Notes under the pieces: generated by a model
The model's input: only the letters and a program-made list of their open reading frames with translations
Told to the model about the DNA's origin: nothing
The model's database searches: none
Shown: one piece after another, positions 17,454 to 24,658 of the stretch
How positions within the stretch are numbered: the stretch's first letter is position 1
Layout: every line of letters begins with the position of its first letter
Assembly: GCA_000436835.1 (NCBI GenBank)
Contig: FR889116.1
Location: 11,753-75,752, forward strand
Source of the DNA: Eubacterium sp. CAG:251
GTDB lineage: Bacteria > Bacillota > Clostridia > Oscillospirales > Acutalibacteraceae
Reading direction: 5' to 3'
DNA length: 64,000 nucleotides
Program-made: the position numbers and the translations under genes

Positions 17454-17891
17454 TTGAAAATTTCAACTAAAGGGCGATATGCATTAAGGCTTATGCTTGA
17501 TCTTGCGCAAAATCGCAACGAAGGCTTCGTTGCGCTTAAGGACATTGCCGATAGGCAGGATATATCAAAAAAATATTTAGAGCAGATTGTGCCTATTCTC
17601 AACAGAGCAGGTCTTTTAAAAACAACACGTGGGTATCAAGGCGGATATATGCTTGCTAAATCCCCTTCAAGCTACACTGTCGGAGATATATTGAGAATAA
17701 CCGAGGGCAGCCTTGCGCCTGTCGCCTGCTTAGAAGACGAAGTAAACCAATGTGACAAATACGAAACATGTATGACAGTCGGCGTTTGGCAGGGGCTTTA
17801 CAAAGTCATTAACGAATACCTTGATTCAATCACTCTTCAAGATATTTTAGATAAAAACAGCACTCAGCTTATTGACGAGTACTATATTTAA
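17454..17891 (+). CDS. Rrf2-family transcriptional regulator (IscR-like)
   Basis: A 145-residue winged-helix repressor. Its start, MKISTKGRYALRLMLDLA, and the ADRQDISKKYLEQIVPILNRAGLL helix-turn-helix are diagnostic for Rrf2. GGYMLAKSP is the wing. Three cysteines, arranged C-x7-C-x5-C in ACLEDEV...QCDKYETC, stand where IscR, NsrR and RsrR bind an iron-sulfur cluster, so an Fe-S sensor role is plausible. The start codon is TTG at 17454 with AGGAAG upstream. No isc/suf genes are adjacent; the gene is followed by tRNA-Pro. The target regulon cannot be told from this window. Confidence 0.9.
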   Translation: MKISTKGRYALRLMLDLAQNRNEGFVALKDIADRQDISKKYLEQIVPILNRAGLLKTTRGYQGGYMLAKSPSSYTVGDILRITEGSLAPVACLEDEVNQCDKYETCMTVGVWQGLYKVINEYLDSITLQDILDKNSTQLIDEYYI

Positions 17892-17920
17892 AAGTTTTTT
17901 CAAAAAAAGCAAAATAAGAC

Positions 17921-17949
17921 TTGACAAATCACGAATAATATATTAAAAT
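17921..17949 (+). promoter_or_regulatory. Promoter of tRNA-Pro(TGG)
   Basis: TTGACA (17921-17926), 17 bases, TAAAAT (17944-17949), 21 bases before the tRNA 5' end. Confidence 0.75.
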
Positions 17950-17970
17950 GTCAAAGCGTTGAAAAAACAA

Positions 17971-18048
17971 CGAGGTGTAACTCAGTTTGGCTAGAGTGCC
18001 TGCTTTGGGAGCAGGATGCCGCAGGTTCGAGTCCTGTCACCTCGACCA
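17971..18048 (+). tRNA. tRNA-Pro (anticodon TGG), CCA encoded
   Basis: A complete cloverleaf. The acceptor stem is CGAGGTG/CACCTCG, the anticodon stem CCTGC/GCAGG with loop TTTGGGA (anticodon TGG), and the T-arm GCAGG-TTCGAGT-CCTGT. It ends in A-CCA. A second, convergent tRNA-Pro (CGG) lies at 34477-34553; the mobile element sits between them. Confidence 0.97.
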
Positions 18049-18049
18049 T

Positions 18050-18085
18050 AAAAAGAGATGTCTTTCATTTGGCATCTCTTTTTTT
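18050..18085 (+). terminator. Terminator of tRNA-Pro(TGG)
   Basis: GAGATG / CATCTC hairpin followed by seven T residues, immediately after the CCA end. Confidence 0.85.
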
Positions 18086-18091
18086 GTTATT

Positions 18092-18230
18092 CAAAATTGA
18101 AAAGGCTCGAACCTGCGGCGGAATTATCCAAATTTGGCGACTGCAAAGAGCAACAAATTTGGGAAAAACAGTCCGGTGGACTGTTTCGTAGAATTCCTGT
18201 TTCTTAAAAGAGTCCTGTCACCTCGACCAT
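18092..18230 (+). repeat. tRNA-3'-end repeat module, copy 1
   Basis: Begins with a reverse-oriented T-arm-like piece (GGCTCGAACCTGCGGC). It continues through AAATTTGG...AAATTTGGG and a perfect palindrome AAACAGTCC-GGT-GGACTGTTT (about 18171-18191). It ends in a second copy of the tRNA-Pro 3' end (GAGTCCTGTCACCTCGACCA, 18210-18229). The palindromic centre and flanks recur as reverse complement at 18785-18830. Confidence 0.7.
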
Positions 18231-18232
18231 TT

Positions 18233-18272
18233 GACCTTAGAAAGTAAAAAACTTCCTAAGGTCTTATTTTTT
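18233..18272 (+). terminator. Terminator after the duplicated tRNA 3' end
   Basis: GACCTTAG...CTAAGGTC hairpin followed by TTATTTTTT. It ends the first repeat module. Confidence 0.75.
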
Positions 18273-18500
18273 AGCAAGTCCATCACCCTTTATATTATTG
18301 CTTTATACACTTTTATTGTATAATAAGTCTAAACTTTTTCAAGGGAGTTTTACCAAAATGCATAAACTTTTTCTAACGAGTTTTTTGAATTTTTGAATAT
18401 TTTTCGTTGAAGTGTTGAAGTATAGAATAAATGGAAGTATAAATTTTCCTCCTAAATATTGAACATCAGTTCAAGTTCTTCTTTTGTAATTAATAAAACA
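18273..18500. other. Spacer without a recognisable gene
   Basis: AT-rich stretch between the first repeat module and the small transcription unit. The only reading frame with a ribosome binding site (AAGGGAG before the ATG at 18358) encodes 12 residues and is probably meaningless. I see nothing else I can support. Confidence 0.4.
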
Positions 18501-18529
18501 TTGACAAAACATAATACAAATGATATTAT
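18501..18529 (+). promoter_or_regulatory. Consensus-like promoter of a short transcription unit
   Basis: Perfect TTGACA (18501-18506), 17 bases, TATTAT (18524-18529), with an overlapping TATAAT at 18527-18532. The only thing downstream before a strong terminator is about 75 non-coding bases. Confidence 0.65.
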
Positions 18530-18536
18530 AATGTTA

Positions 18537-18610
18537 CGTAGTCCGATGCCAAAAACTATGTATCTCAATCAAAACGCCCTTGGTTACTCAGCCGAGGGCG
18601 TTTTTGTTTT
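18537..18610 (+). ncRNA. Candidate small RNA of about 75 nt
   Basis: The segment from the predicted start of the 18501 promoter to a strong terminator. The terminator hairpin is AACGCCCTTGG / CCGAGGGCGTT at 18573-18602, followed by TTTTTGTTTT. No reading frame with a ribosome binding site is inside. It lies between the two repeat blocks near tRNA-Pro and outside the mobile element. I do not recognise a known RNA family. Confidence 0.5.
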
Positions 18611-18662
18611 AGTTTAAAATTCACCTGTCAAATGCAATTCTTGTTTCAAAGCATTCGCAAGA

Positions 18663-18766
18663 CTCGTCGAATTCGGAGAAGCCTGCCGCAAGTTCAAGTC
18701 TTGTTCATACTGATAAATAAAAAGAGATACCTTTCATCTGGTATCTCTTTTTTATGGTCGAGGTGA
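18663..18766 (-). repeat. tRNA-3'-end repeat module, copy 2
   Basis: A unit of about 104 bases, nearly identical to 18838-18942. Read on the minus strand it holds TCACCTCGACCA (the tRNA-Pro 3' end), a GAGATACC/GGTATCTC terminator, then a T-arm-like GACTTGAACTTGCGGC, CTTCTCCGAATTCGACGAG. It indicates duplication of the 3' end of the convergent tRNA-Pro(CGG). Confidence 0.75.
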
Positions 18767-18784
18767 CACAGAACTGAACTAGCC

Positions 18785-18830
18785 TTCTACGAAACAGTCC
18801 ACCGGACTGTTTCTCCCAAATTCGCACTTC
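18785..18830. repeat. Inverted copy of the 21-base palindromic core
   Basis: TTCTACGAAACAGTCC-ACC-GGACTGTTTC is the reverse complement of the core of copy 1 (about 18171-18200). It links modules 2 and 3. Confidence 0.7.
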
Positions 18831-18837
18831 GCTTTTG

Positions 18838-18942
18838 CTCGTCGAATTCGGAGAAGCCTGCCGCAAGTTCAAGTCTTGTACATACTAATAAATAAAAAAA
18901 AGATACCTTTCATCTGGTATCTCTTTTTTATGGTCGAGGTGA
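18838..18942 (-). repeat. tRNA-3'-end repeat module, copy 3, containing attL
   Basis: Near-identical to 18663-18766 with one inserted A. On the minus strand it starts with TCACCTCGACCA, which is the original 3' end and CCA of tRNA-Pro(CGG) displaced by the mobile element. Its terminator (18899-18930) was presumably the tRNA's own terminator before insertion. Confidence 0.75.
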
Positions 18943-20388
18943 GTCGGGTAAATCCGAACAATTATTTAATTCATCAAAAGTTATGGTTTCTGTATGTTCT
19001 TTGTAATTAAAGAAGAATTTGATATGGTCATCATAAATAATTATGCTGTTTACAAACAAATCAACAAGCTTTTGTCTTTGCTCACTTTTTGAAATATCTA
19101 ATTTTTTCAATTGGTCAAACCAAAATTTGAATTGCTTTTTAGTAAGCATTGGATTTTCTATTGACTCTTTTGAAATGGACATTTCAATATCATTTTTGCG
19201 TTGTTCTAAATCAAGCAATCTTTCTCTTGTCGATTTTGTGCTGATACCTTGCTCAATCGCATCTACAATATTTTTTATACCTTTTTCTGTTTGAGCGAGC
19301 TGTTTTCTTAAAAGAGGTAACTGTTCATTTTCTTTGTGTTGAGCATCGTATGCTAAATCAATAAGAGTGTTGATTAAATCTTCATCATTCAGAAATTCCC
19401 GTATATATTTAATTGTCATATTCTCAATCAAATCTTTTCTGATTGATTTCATATCGCAGCCTTGATGCTTTTTGTGATTAACACATTTATAGTAACGATA
19501 TTTTTTACCTTGAGCATTTGTCCCGCTTTCACCAACCATAAAGGATTTGCATTTACCGCAAAATAATTTAGTAGTTAAGATATAGTCATCATCAGCCTTA
19601 TGGCTTGAGGGTGCTTTTTTCGTTTTAGTAAGTCGGTCCTGTACTTTTTCAAAAAGTGATGTAGAGACAATAGCAGGTATTCCGTCTTTGATGGTAATAT
19701 CCTGAAAAGTATATTCACCAAGATATTTTCTGTTAGTTAACATTCGAGAAATAACATCAATAGAAAGCTTACCACCTCTGCTGTTTTTTACACCTTTCAT
19801 ATTCAGCTCATCACGGAGCTGTTTCATTGTCATGCCGTCTGCATAATGCTCAAAACACTCAACAACAAATGGTGCAACACTCGAATCAATTTGAAAATGC
19901 TTGCTTTCATCTATATAATAACCAAGTGGGACACTTCCACCATTATACTTACATTTCAAAGCATTTTCTTTCATTCCACGACTTACTTTTTCGGCAAGCT
20001 CCGCAGAGTAATATTCAGCCATACCTTCAAGCACAGATTCAAGAATGATACCTTCTGCACCACTGCTTATTGCTTCAGTTGCAGATACAACTTTAACACC
20101 GTTCTTTTTGAGTATGTTTTTATAATGAGCAGAATCATAACGATTACGGGCAAAACGGTCTAATTTCCAAACAATGATAACATCAAATTCACCTTTCGCA
20201 CTATCCTTAATCATTTTCTGAAACGAAGGACGATTATCAGTTTTAGCAGAAAAAGCACGGTCGATATATTCACCGACTATTTGAATATCGTTATGCTGTG
20301 CAAAAGCAGTACATTCTCTCAACTGACCGTCAATAGACTCTTCTCGCTGATTTTCGCTTGAATATCTTGCATAAATTACACCGTTCAT
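18928..20388 (-). CDS. Large serine recombinase (integrase of the element)
   Basis: A 486-residue site-specific recombinase expected to integrate and excise the element. The resolvase catalytic domain (1-150) has IYARYSSENQREESIDGQL with nucleophile Ser10, and VWKLDRFARN. A recombinase domain follows (about 155-260, NGGSVPLGYYID), then a zinc ribbon at about 280-320 (FCGKCKSF ... YYKCVNHKKHQGC) and a coiled coil (about 350-400). The ATG at 20388 has a GAGGTG ribosome binding site. The final codons (S-P-R-P-stop) come from the attL core plus the neighbouring chromosome. In the excised circle the frame would instead continue for 20 more residues. Length is typical of Clostridia large serine recombinases. 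Confidence 0.93.
   Translation of the reverse strand: MNGVIYARYSSENQREESIDGQLRECTAFAQHNDIQIVGEYIDRAFSAKTDNRPSFQKMIKDSAKGEFDVIIVWKLDRFARNRYDSAHYKNILKKNGVKVVSATEAISSGAEGIILESVLEGMAEYYSAELAEKVSRGMKENALKCKYNGGSVPLGYYIDESKHFQIDSSVAPFVVECFEHYADGMTMKQLRDELNMKGVKNSRGGKLSIDVISRMLTNRKYLGEYTFQDITIKDGIPAIVSTSLFEKVQDRLTKTKKAPSSHKADDDYILTTKLFCGKCKSFMVGESGTNAQGKKYRYYKCVNHKKHQGCDMKSIRKDLIENMTIKYIREFLNDEDLINTLIDLAYDAQHKENEQLPLLRKQLAQTEKGIKNIVDAIEQGISTKSTRERLLDLEQRKNDIEMSISKESIENPMLTKKQFKFWFDQLKKLDISKSEQRQKLVDLFVNSIIIYDDHIKFFFNYKEHTETITFDELNNCSDLPDSPRP
18931..18942. other. attL core (12 bp)
   Basis: TGGTCGAGGTGA, identical to 34477-34488. It encodes the last four codons of the recombinase on the minus strand. 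A third copy at 18755-18766 belongs to repeat module 2. Confidence 0.75.
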
Positions 20389-20477
20389 ATCATCACCTCA
20401 CCCGCATTGTAACGCTCATTAAAACTTTTTGCAACTAATATTTATTAAAAAATATTATATGAATTTTATTACAATTC

Positions 20478-21068
20478 CTATAAAGACTTCACCGATAAAT
20501 TATCTATTTCATTTTCCATACATTCTTTATCATGCATTATTTTCCATTTATCAATCCAATATTGTTTTGTTTTATATAATTTGTTTCCTTTAATTGATAA
20601 AATCAATTCTATAATAACTAATAATATCGGGCTGATTACAGCTATCCAAAAATCAAAATTTATTTTAGAAGTCATATTTAAAAATCTTACTACAAACAAT
20701 ATGTAACAAGAAATTGATAGTATCAAACAATCATAGTTAATATTACTTCTCAAAGCCTTTGTAATATTATTATTAATTGAGATGTTTAATTTATGGTTTC
20801 TTGTTTCCCAATTATAGTTCTTGTTTTTAGGTTCAATAAATACAGCAATATATGCAGAGATTTTGACCATTGCCGATCTGTAATAAATTACTCTTAATGA
20901 TACTGGTATTATAACACAAAAAGGTAAAAGGAAAAGATAAGCATTGTTTTGGGAAAATGCAAAAGCTAAAATAGCAACGGTGGTTGTAATTGCAAACATA
21001 ATCAATTTATTATGCAATTCAATTTTTTGCAATACCTCTGCTCTTAAAGTATTATATTCTTCATTCAT
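20478..21068 (-). CDS. Multipass membrane protein of unknown function
   Basis: A 196-residue protein with a well-placed GGAGG ribosome binding site. A soluble helix (residues 1-20) is followed by two membrane helices (about 22-60), then a loop with NWETRN. Two more helices follow (about 112-130 and 138-160), then a charged tail. The two-helix hairpin followed by a soluble stretch resembles small membrane effector-type accessory proteins found on mobile elements, but I cannot name the family. It lies between the recombinase and the ABC operon, with separate ribosome binding sites and gaps, so it is probably a single-gene unit. Confidence 0.7.
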   Translation of the reverse strand: MNEEYNTLRAEVLQKIELHNKLIMFAITTTVAILAFAFSQNNAYLFLLPFCVIIPVSLRVIYYRSAMVKISAYIAVFIEPKNKNYNWETRNHKLNISINNNITKALRSNINYDCLILSISCYILFVVRFLNMTSKINFDFWIAVISPILLVIIELILSIKGNKLYKTKQYWIDKWKIMHDKECMENEIDNLSVKSL

Positions 21069-21199
21069 AAAATGCCTCCAAATAAGTATATTTTAATATG
21101 ATATAATTCCGGATATTGTAATTATCAAAACAATTTTAATATTATTTTTACTTGTCCGAATTTTGTATTAAACTTAGCTATAACAATTATTATTGAAAC

Positions 21200-21232
21200 A
21201 TCTCATATCACTAAAAACAAGTGCTATGAGAT
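21200..21232. terminator. Hairpin after the ABC operon
   Basis: ATCTCATA..CACT and AGTG..TATGAGAT arms lie 5 bases beyond the stop of the minus-strand permease gene. The run of T is on the plus strand, so it may work in both directions. Confidence 0.5.
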
Positions 21233-21236
21233 TTTT

Positions 21237-21893
21237 TTATATACAGCTATGCTTATTTTTTTTGATTCCTAATATGCATAAAAATACACCTATGATTCCT
21301 AAAGGCAAATAAAAGCAACATAAATTCGTGTATGTTACTTGATTTATTACATATAGCGGGAAAATAGTATAACGACCACCTAAAATTAAACTACTTATTA
21401 TATAAAGCAAATCAATCATAATTACAATTGTCAATGATTTAGTATAAAAGAGAAGAAAATATGAAAGACCAAATAGAAAAATTGAAATAAGGAAAATTGA
21501 AATAAAAATCGGTAGTGCTGTATTAATCACACAGCAGGTAATCACTGCAATGATTGACATATTAAAAAATGCATATATTAAAAGTAATAAAAAATCATTT
21601 ATTTTAATTTTATTATAACTTATATAAAGTATTTCTGAACCGATTTCGCCTACATAATCTTTCATTGAAAAAATACTCCAGCATATAGAAGAAATAGGTA
21701 GTATCATAAAACAATATTGTTGTATGTCAACAAGAAATTCTTCACTTACTCCATTAGTTTTGTAACTGTTAATTAACAGTATAGGCAATATAACATCCAT
21801 TAGTAATATGGGAATGAAGAACAAAAATCTTAGGTTTTTCAGATTAAGAATACTTCTTTGTATTGATAATATTAAATGTTTTTTATTGCACAT
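21237..21893 (-). CDS. ABC-2-like membrane permease subunit
   Basis: A 218-residue, strongly hydrophobic protein with about six membrane helices (starting about 22, 62, 100, 128, 150 and 190), the size and layout of a minimal ABC-2 type permease. It overlaps the 3' end of the ATP-binding subunit gene by 22 bases, which indicates coupling and a joint complex. It ends the operon of secreted protein, large membrane protein, ATPase and permease. Expected to move a peptide or to expel a toxic one. Confidence 0.75.
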   Translation of the reverse strand: MCNKKHLILSIQRSILNLKNLRFLFFIPILLMDVILPILLINSYKTNGVSEEFLVDIQQYCFMILPISSICWSIFSMKDYVGEIGSEILYISYNKIKINDFLLLLIYAFFNMSIIAVITCCVINTALPIFISIFLISIFLFGLSYFLLFYTKSLTIVIMIDLLYIISSLILGGRYTIFPLYVINQVTYTNLCCFYLPLGIIGVFLCILGIKKNKHSCI

Positions 21894-22717
21894 ATATATC
21901 CATCCTCAATATTCGGTGAATCTTGTATATATTTTAATTTGAGATTTGATAACACCCTTGCACATTTTTGTCCGTTTAATTCAAGATGTTTTTCAATTTG
22001 ACAGTTATTAGGTAAATTTAATACATCATTTTCCGGAACAATATAAACTTTCGATTTGGCTATATTTCTTATATCAGAACTGCTTCCACTTGTGATTAAT
22101 TTGCCTTTGTTCATGATAACTATAGTATCACAGATTGCTTCAATATCTTCAACAATATGTGTTGAGATAATAACAATAGTGTTTTTTGATATTTCGGAAA
22201 CGATATTTTTAAATCTTAACCTTTCTTCTGGATCAAGACCAGCAGTTGGTTCATCAAATATAATAATTTTAGGATTTCCAAGCAGAGACTGAGCAATGCC
22301 TAATCGTCTTATCATCCCTCCCGAAAGAGATGACACTTTAGAATTCAATTTATCTGTTAAATTAACTGTCTTAATCACTCGTTTAATTTCTGCTGTACTA
22401 TTATTCAAGTCAATATTTTTTAAATTAGCCATCATAAGCATCATATCTTTGACACTTAAATCCTTATACATTCCAAATAACTGTGGAAGATATCCAATAT
22501 ATTCAAGATATTTTCTATCTTTATTAATATCATTTTCGTTATAAAAAATAATATCATTGTCGACTGGATATAATTTTGATATACACCTTAGTAATGTTGT
22601 TTTACCTGCTCCATTAGGACCAAGTAGCCCGTAAACACCATTTTTAAATTCAAAACTAAAATTATCTATTGCTTTTACCTTTTTGAAATTTTTAGTTAAC
22701 CCGTTGATTTTAAGCAT
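21872..22717 (-). CDS. ABC transporter ATP-binding protein
   Basis: A 281-residue nucleotide-binding subunit. Walker A is LLGPNGAGKTTLL, the Q-loop is in GYLPQLFGMY, the ABC signature is SLSGGMIRRLGIAQ (S-G-G-M), Walker B is IIIFDEPTAGLD, and the switch His is in ISTHIVEDIE. The family resembles the ATPases of antibiotic/lantibiotic efflux and Nat/CcmA-type ABC-2 exporters. The start is one base downstream of the 626-residue membrane gene, and the 3' end overlaps the permease gene. Confidence 0.92.
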   Translation of the reverse strand: MLKINGLTKNFKKVKAIDNFSFEFKNGVYGLLGPNGAGKTTLLRCISKLYPVDNDIIFYNENDINKDRKYLEYIGYLPQLFGMYKDLSVKDMMLMMANLKNIDLNNSTAEIKRVIKTVNLTDKLNSKVSSLSGGMIRRLGIAQSLLGNPKIIIFDEPTAGLDPEERLRFKNIVSEISKNTIVIISTHIVEDIEAICDTIVIMNKGKLITSGSSSDIRNIAKSKVYIVPENDVLNLPNNCQIEKHLELNGQKCARVLSNLKLKYIQDSPNIEDGYICAIKNI

Positions 22718-22718
22718 A

Positions 22719-24599
22719 TTATTTTACCTCCAACAAATCTTCAAGAAATTCTTCTATTGTTCGTTTATCATTTGAATCAAATAAATAATGATTACATTTT
22801 TCATAAAATTCATTTTTATCATGTTCTTTTAGATTTTCTTCAAATAAGGCAGTAAAACAAAAATATTTTTTTGTTTCCTGATAGGATTCATTATCATTTT
22901 CAAATGCATCTATGCAATAATATAATTCAAGTTTATCTTTATTTATTAAACTTTCTATATAATCATTTTGAATATCAACTATCCATCTTGAAATCATGTA
23001 ATTATTATTACTATATACTGTTTCAAATTTACCTTGATTTAAACTTGGTAGAATAATAATAGTTTTTATTTTATTATTATCAATATTTGAGGCTTTGAAT
23101 TTGTTGATATAATTTTCAATACTGTTTTTATTCATTTCTTTAATATCTAAATATGGATAAATTATTTTAATGTCATTGACTAGAATACTTTTATATAAGC
23201 CACTGACTAATGAAAGTGATTCTGCATTACCAGAAAAATGATTTTTTTCACTTTCATTAAGATTCGAATAAAATTGTTTCATTGATGATACATTAACGTT
23301 AAAATTTATATTCTTATCAGAGTGATTAGGAACAAAACTTTGATAGTTTAAATCGTAAACCTCCTGATATCCTGCCATAGGATAAAATGGAAGAAATCCC
23401 GGTAAAATTGTTCCCTGAATATTACTGTAATATCTTGAGGAGTATCCATCATAATTTATAGTTATTGTATCAATTTCATAGTTTTGGGTGTTATTGATTT
23501 CAAAATAATCTAAATTTCTGTTGAAGTTAACATCTTTGTCATTTATTTTAATATTCTTAATATTATATCCGTGATATAAAGTGAATTTATATTTTTCTAA
23601 ATTTTTATTATCTACTTTAATTACAACTTTTGCTTTTAACATAGAATTTGTTGAAATATCCATTGTTAAATCAGTCATATTAAAATTGTTTTTTTCTATC
23701 ATTATTTCATCTTCATGTTTAGTGTAATATTCATAATCTGCATTTGGACCATTTACATTTCTTTGATCCATAATTACTTTTGAAGATGGTGTATAATAGA
23801 CTGTAATACATATTATTGAAAGAATTATGCAAGTAATTGCTTTGATTTTTCTTTTATTTATCTGATGGAGAGAAAAGATAATTCCAAATGCAAAAATAAA
23901 TATCCAAAAGAGAATTACTGCAAATCGATAAGGCAAAACCGAATATCCAAATGCTGTATTAGGTGTCCAATTTGTAGATGGTGTTGTTAATTCAAATAAT
24001 CCAGTTATTTTAAATATATCTATATTTGTTGTTGTATATAGTGCAAGCCATAATATATCAAGAATTCTGCTTGTCATAATAGTAATAAAAATCATTAATA
24101 AATATGCTGGAATTTTTTTCATCTTAAGAGCTGAAAATGAACCTATAAAAATGCCTGCAATACAAATTAAAAATATATTTAGCAGGATGGAAACAATAAT
24201 ATACAATAAATATTGTAATGTTAAAGATCCTTCTGAAATTGCAAAAAATACATTTATTAAAATTAACACTAAGGTTTGAACTGATGCAACAGCACATAAT
24301 AAAGAAATTTTACTTTTAATAATACTTTTAGTACCTTTAGGTGTGGTGTCTACACATTCTATAAGTGAATTCGATTTTAATTTATAGATGTATTCATAAG
24401 ATAAAAACATAAAAGCTATTAAGTATATTACGGAAAATTTAAATAAAATTAATTGTAAATCAATTGCGGTAGCTTCATGTATTACGCACCAAATAGTTAA
24501 AATTATAGGCGGTGCAGCAAGAATTAAAGTTGTCAATATTTTTAATATTTTATCTTGAAAAAGTATCTTTTGTGCGAATTTCATCAAATTATTTTTCAT
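22719..24599 (-). CDS. ABC permease fused to a degenerate M1-peptidase-like extracytoplasmic domain
   Basis: A 626-residue protein. The first 275 residues hold about seven membrane helices (starts near 22, 50, 100, 130, 165, 230 and 258). The rest is a soluble domain, probably outside the cell. It contains the beta-sandwich features of the M1 aminopeptidase N-domain (DLTMDISTNSMLKAK..., LPGFLPFYPMAGY), but no HExxH zinc motif anywhere, so it is not a peptidase. Permease-M1 fusions are known in Firmicutes ABC systems. It is followed one base later by the ATPase gene. Likely role: substrate handling, export or self-protection for the small secreted protein encoded upstream. Confidence 0.75.
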   Translation of the reverse strand: MKNNLMKFAQKILFQDKILKILTTLILAAPPIILTIWCVIHEATAIDLQLILFKFSVIYLIAFMFLSYEYIYKLKSNSLIECVDTTPKGTKSIIKSKISLLCAVASVQTLVLILINVFFAISEGSLTLQYLLYIIVSILLNIFLICIAGIFIGSFSALKMKKIPAYLLMIFITIMTSRILDILWLALYTTTNIDIFKITGLFELTTPSTNWTPNTAFGYSVLPYRFAVILFWIFIFAFGIIFSLHQINKRKIKAITCIILSIICITVYYTPSSKVIMDQRNVNGPNADYEYYTKHEDEIMIEKNNFNMTDLTMDISTNSMLKAKVVIKVDNKNLEKYKFTLYHGYNIKNIKINDKDVNFNRNLDYFEINNTQNYEIDTITINYDGYSSRYYSNIQGTILPGFLPFYPMAGYQEVYDLNYQSFVPNHSDKNINFNVNVSSMKQFYSNLNESEKNHFSGNAESLSLVSGLYKSILVNDIKIIYPYLDIKEMNKNSIENYINKFKASNIDNNKIKTIIILPSLNQGKFETVYSNNNYMISRWIVDIQNDYIESLINKDKLELYYCIDAFENDNESYQETKKYFCFTALFEENLKEHDKNEFYEKCNHYLFDSNDKRTIEEFLEDLLEVK

Positions 24600-24620
24600 T
24601 TTATATTATATTCCTCTCTT

Positions 24621-24651
24621 AGTGCTTACAGGCGTTAAGCCTGTAAGCACT
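24621..24651 (-). promoter_or_regulatory. Perfect 13-bp stem-loop between secreted-protein gene and transporter genes
   Basis: AGTGCTTACAGGC / GCCTGTAAGCACT with a 5-base loop and no T-run behind it on the minus strand. It probably acts as partial terminator or as a 3' stabiliser, giving more mRNA for the secreted protein than for the transporter, as in many bacteriocin operons. Confidence 0.6.
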
Positions 24652-24658
24652 TTATCAA

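Noticed and set aside
18358..18396. 12-codon frame behind AAGGGAG
   Set aside because: Too short and without any conserved feature; kept only as part of the spacer description.
18757..18766. Third TGGTCGAGGTGA copy as the true left end of the element
   Set aside because: It is followed by diverged tRNA-like sequence and not by recombinase coding sequence; the copy at 18931 directly abuts the recombinase and fits the junction better.
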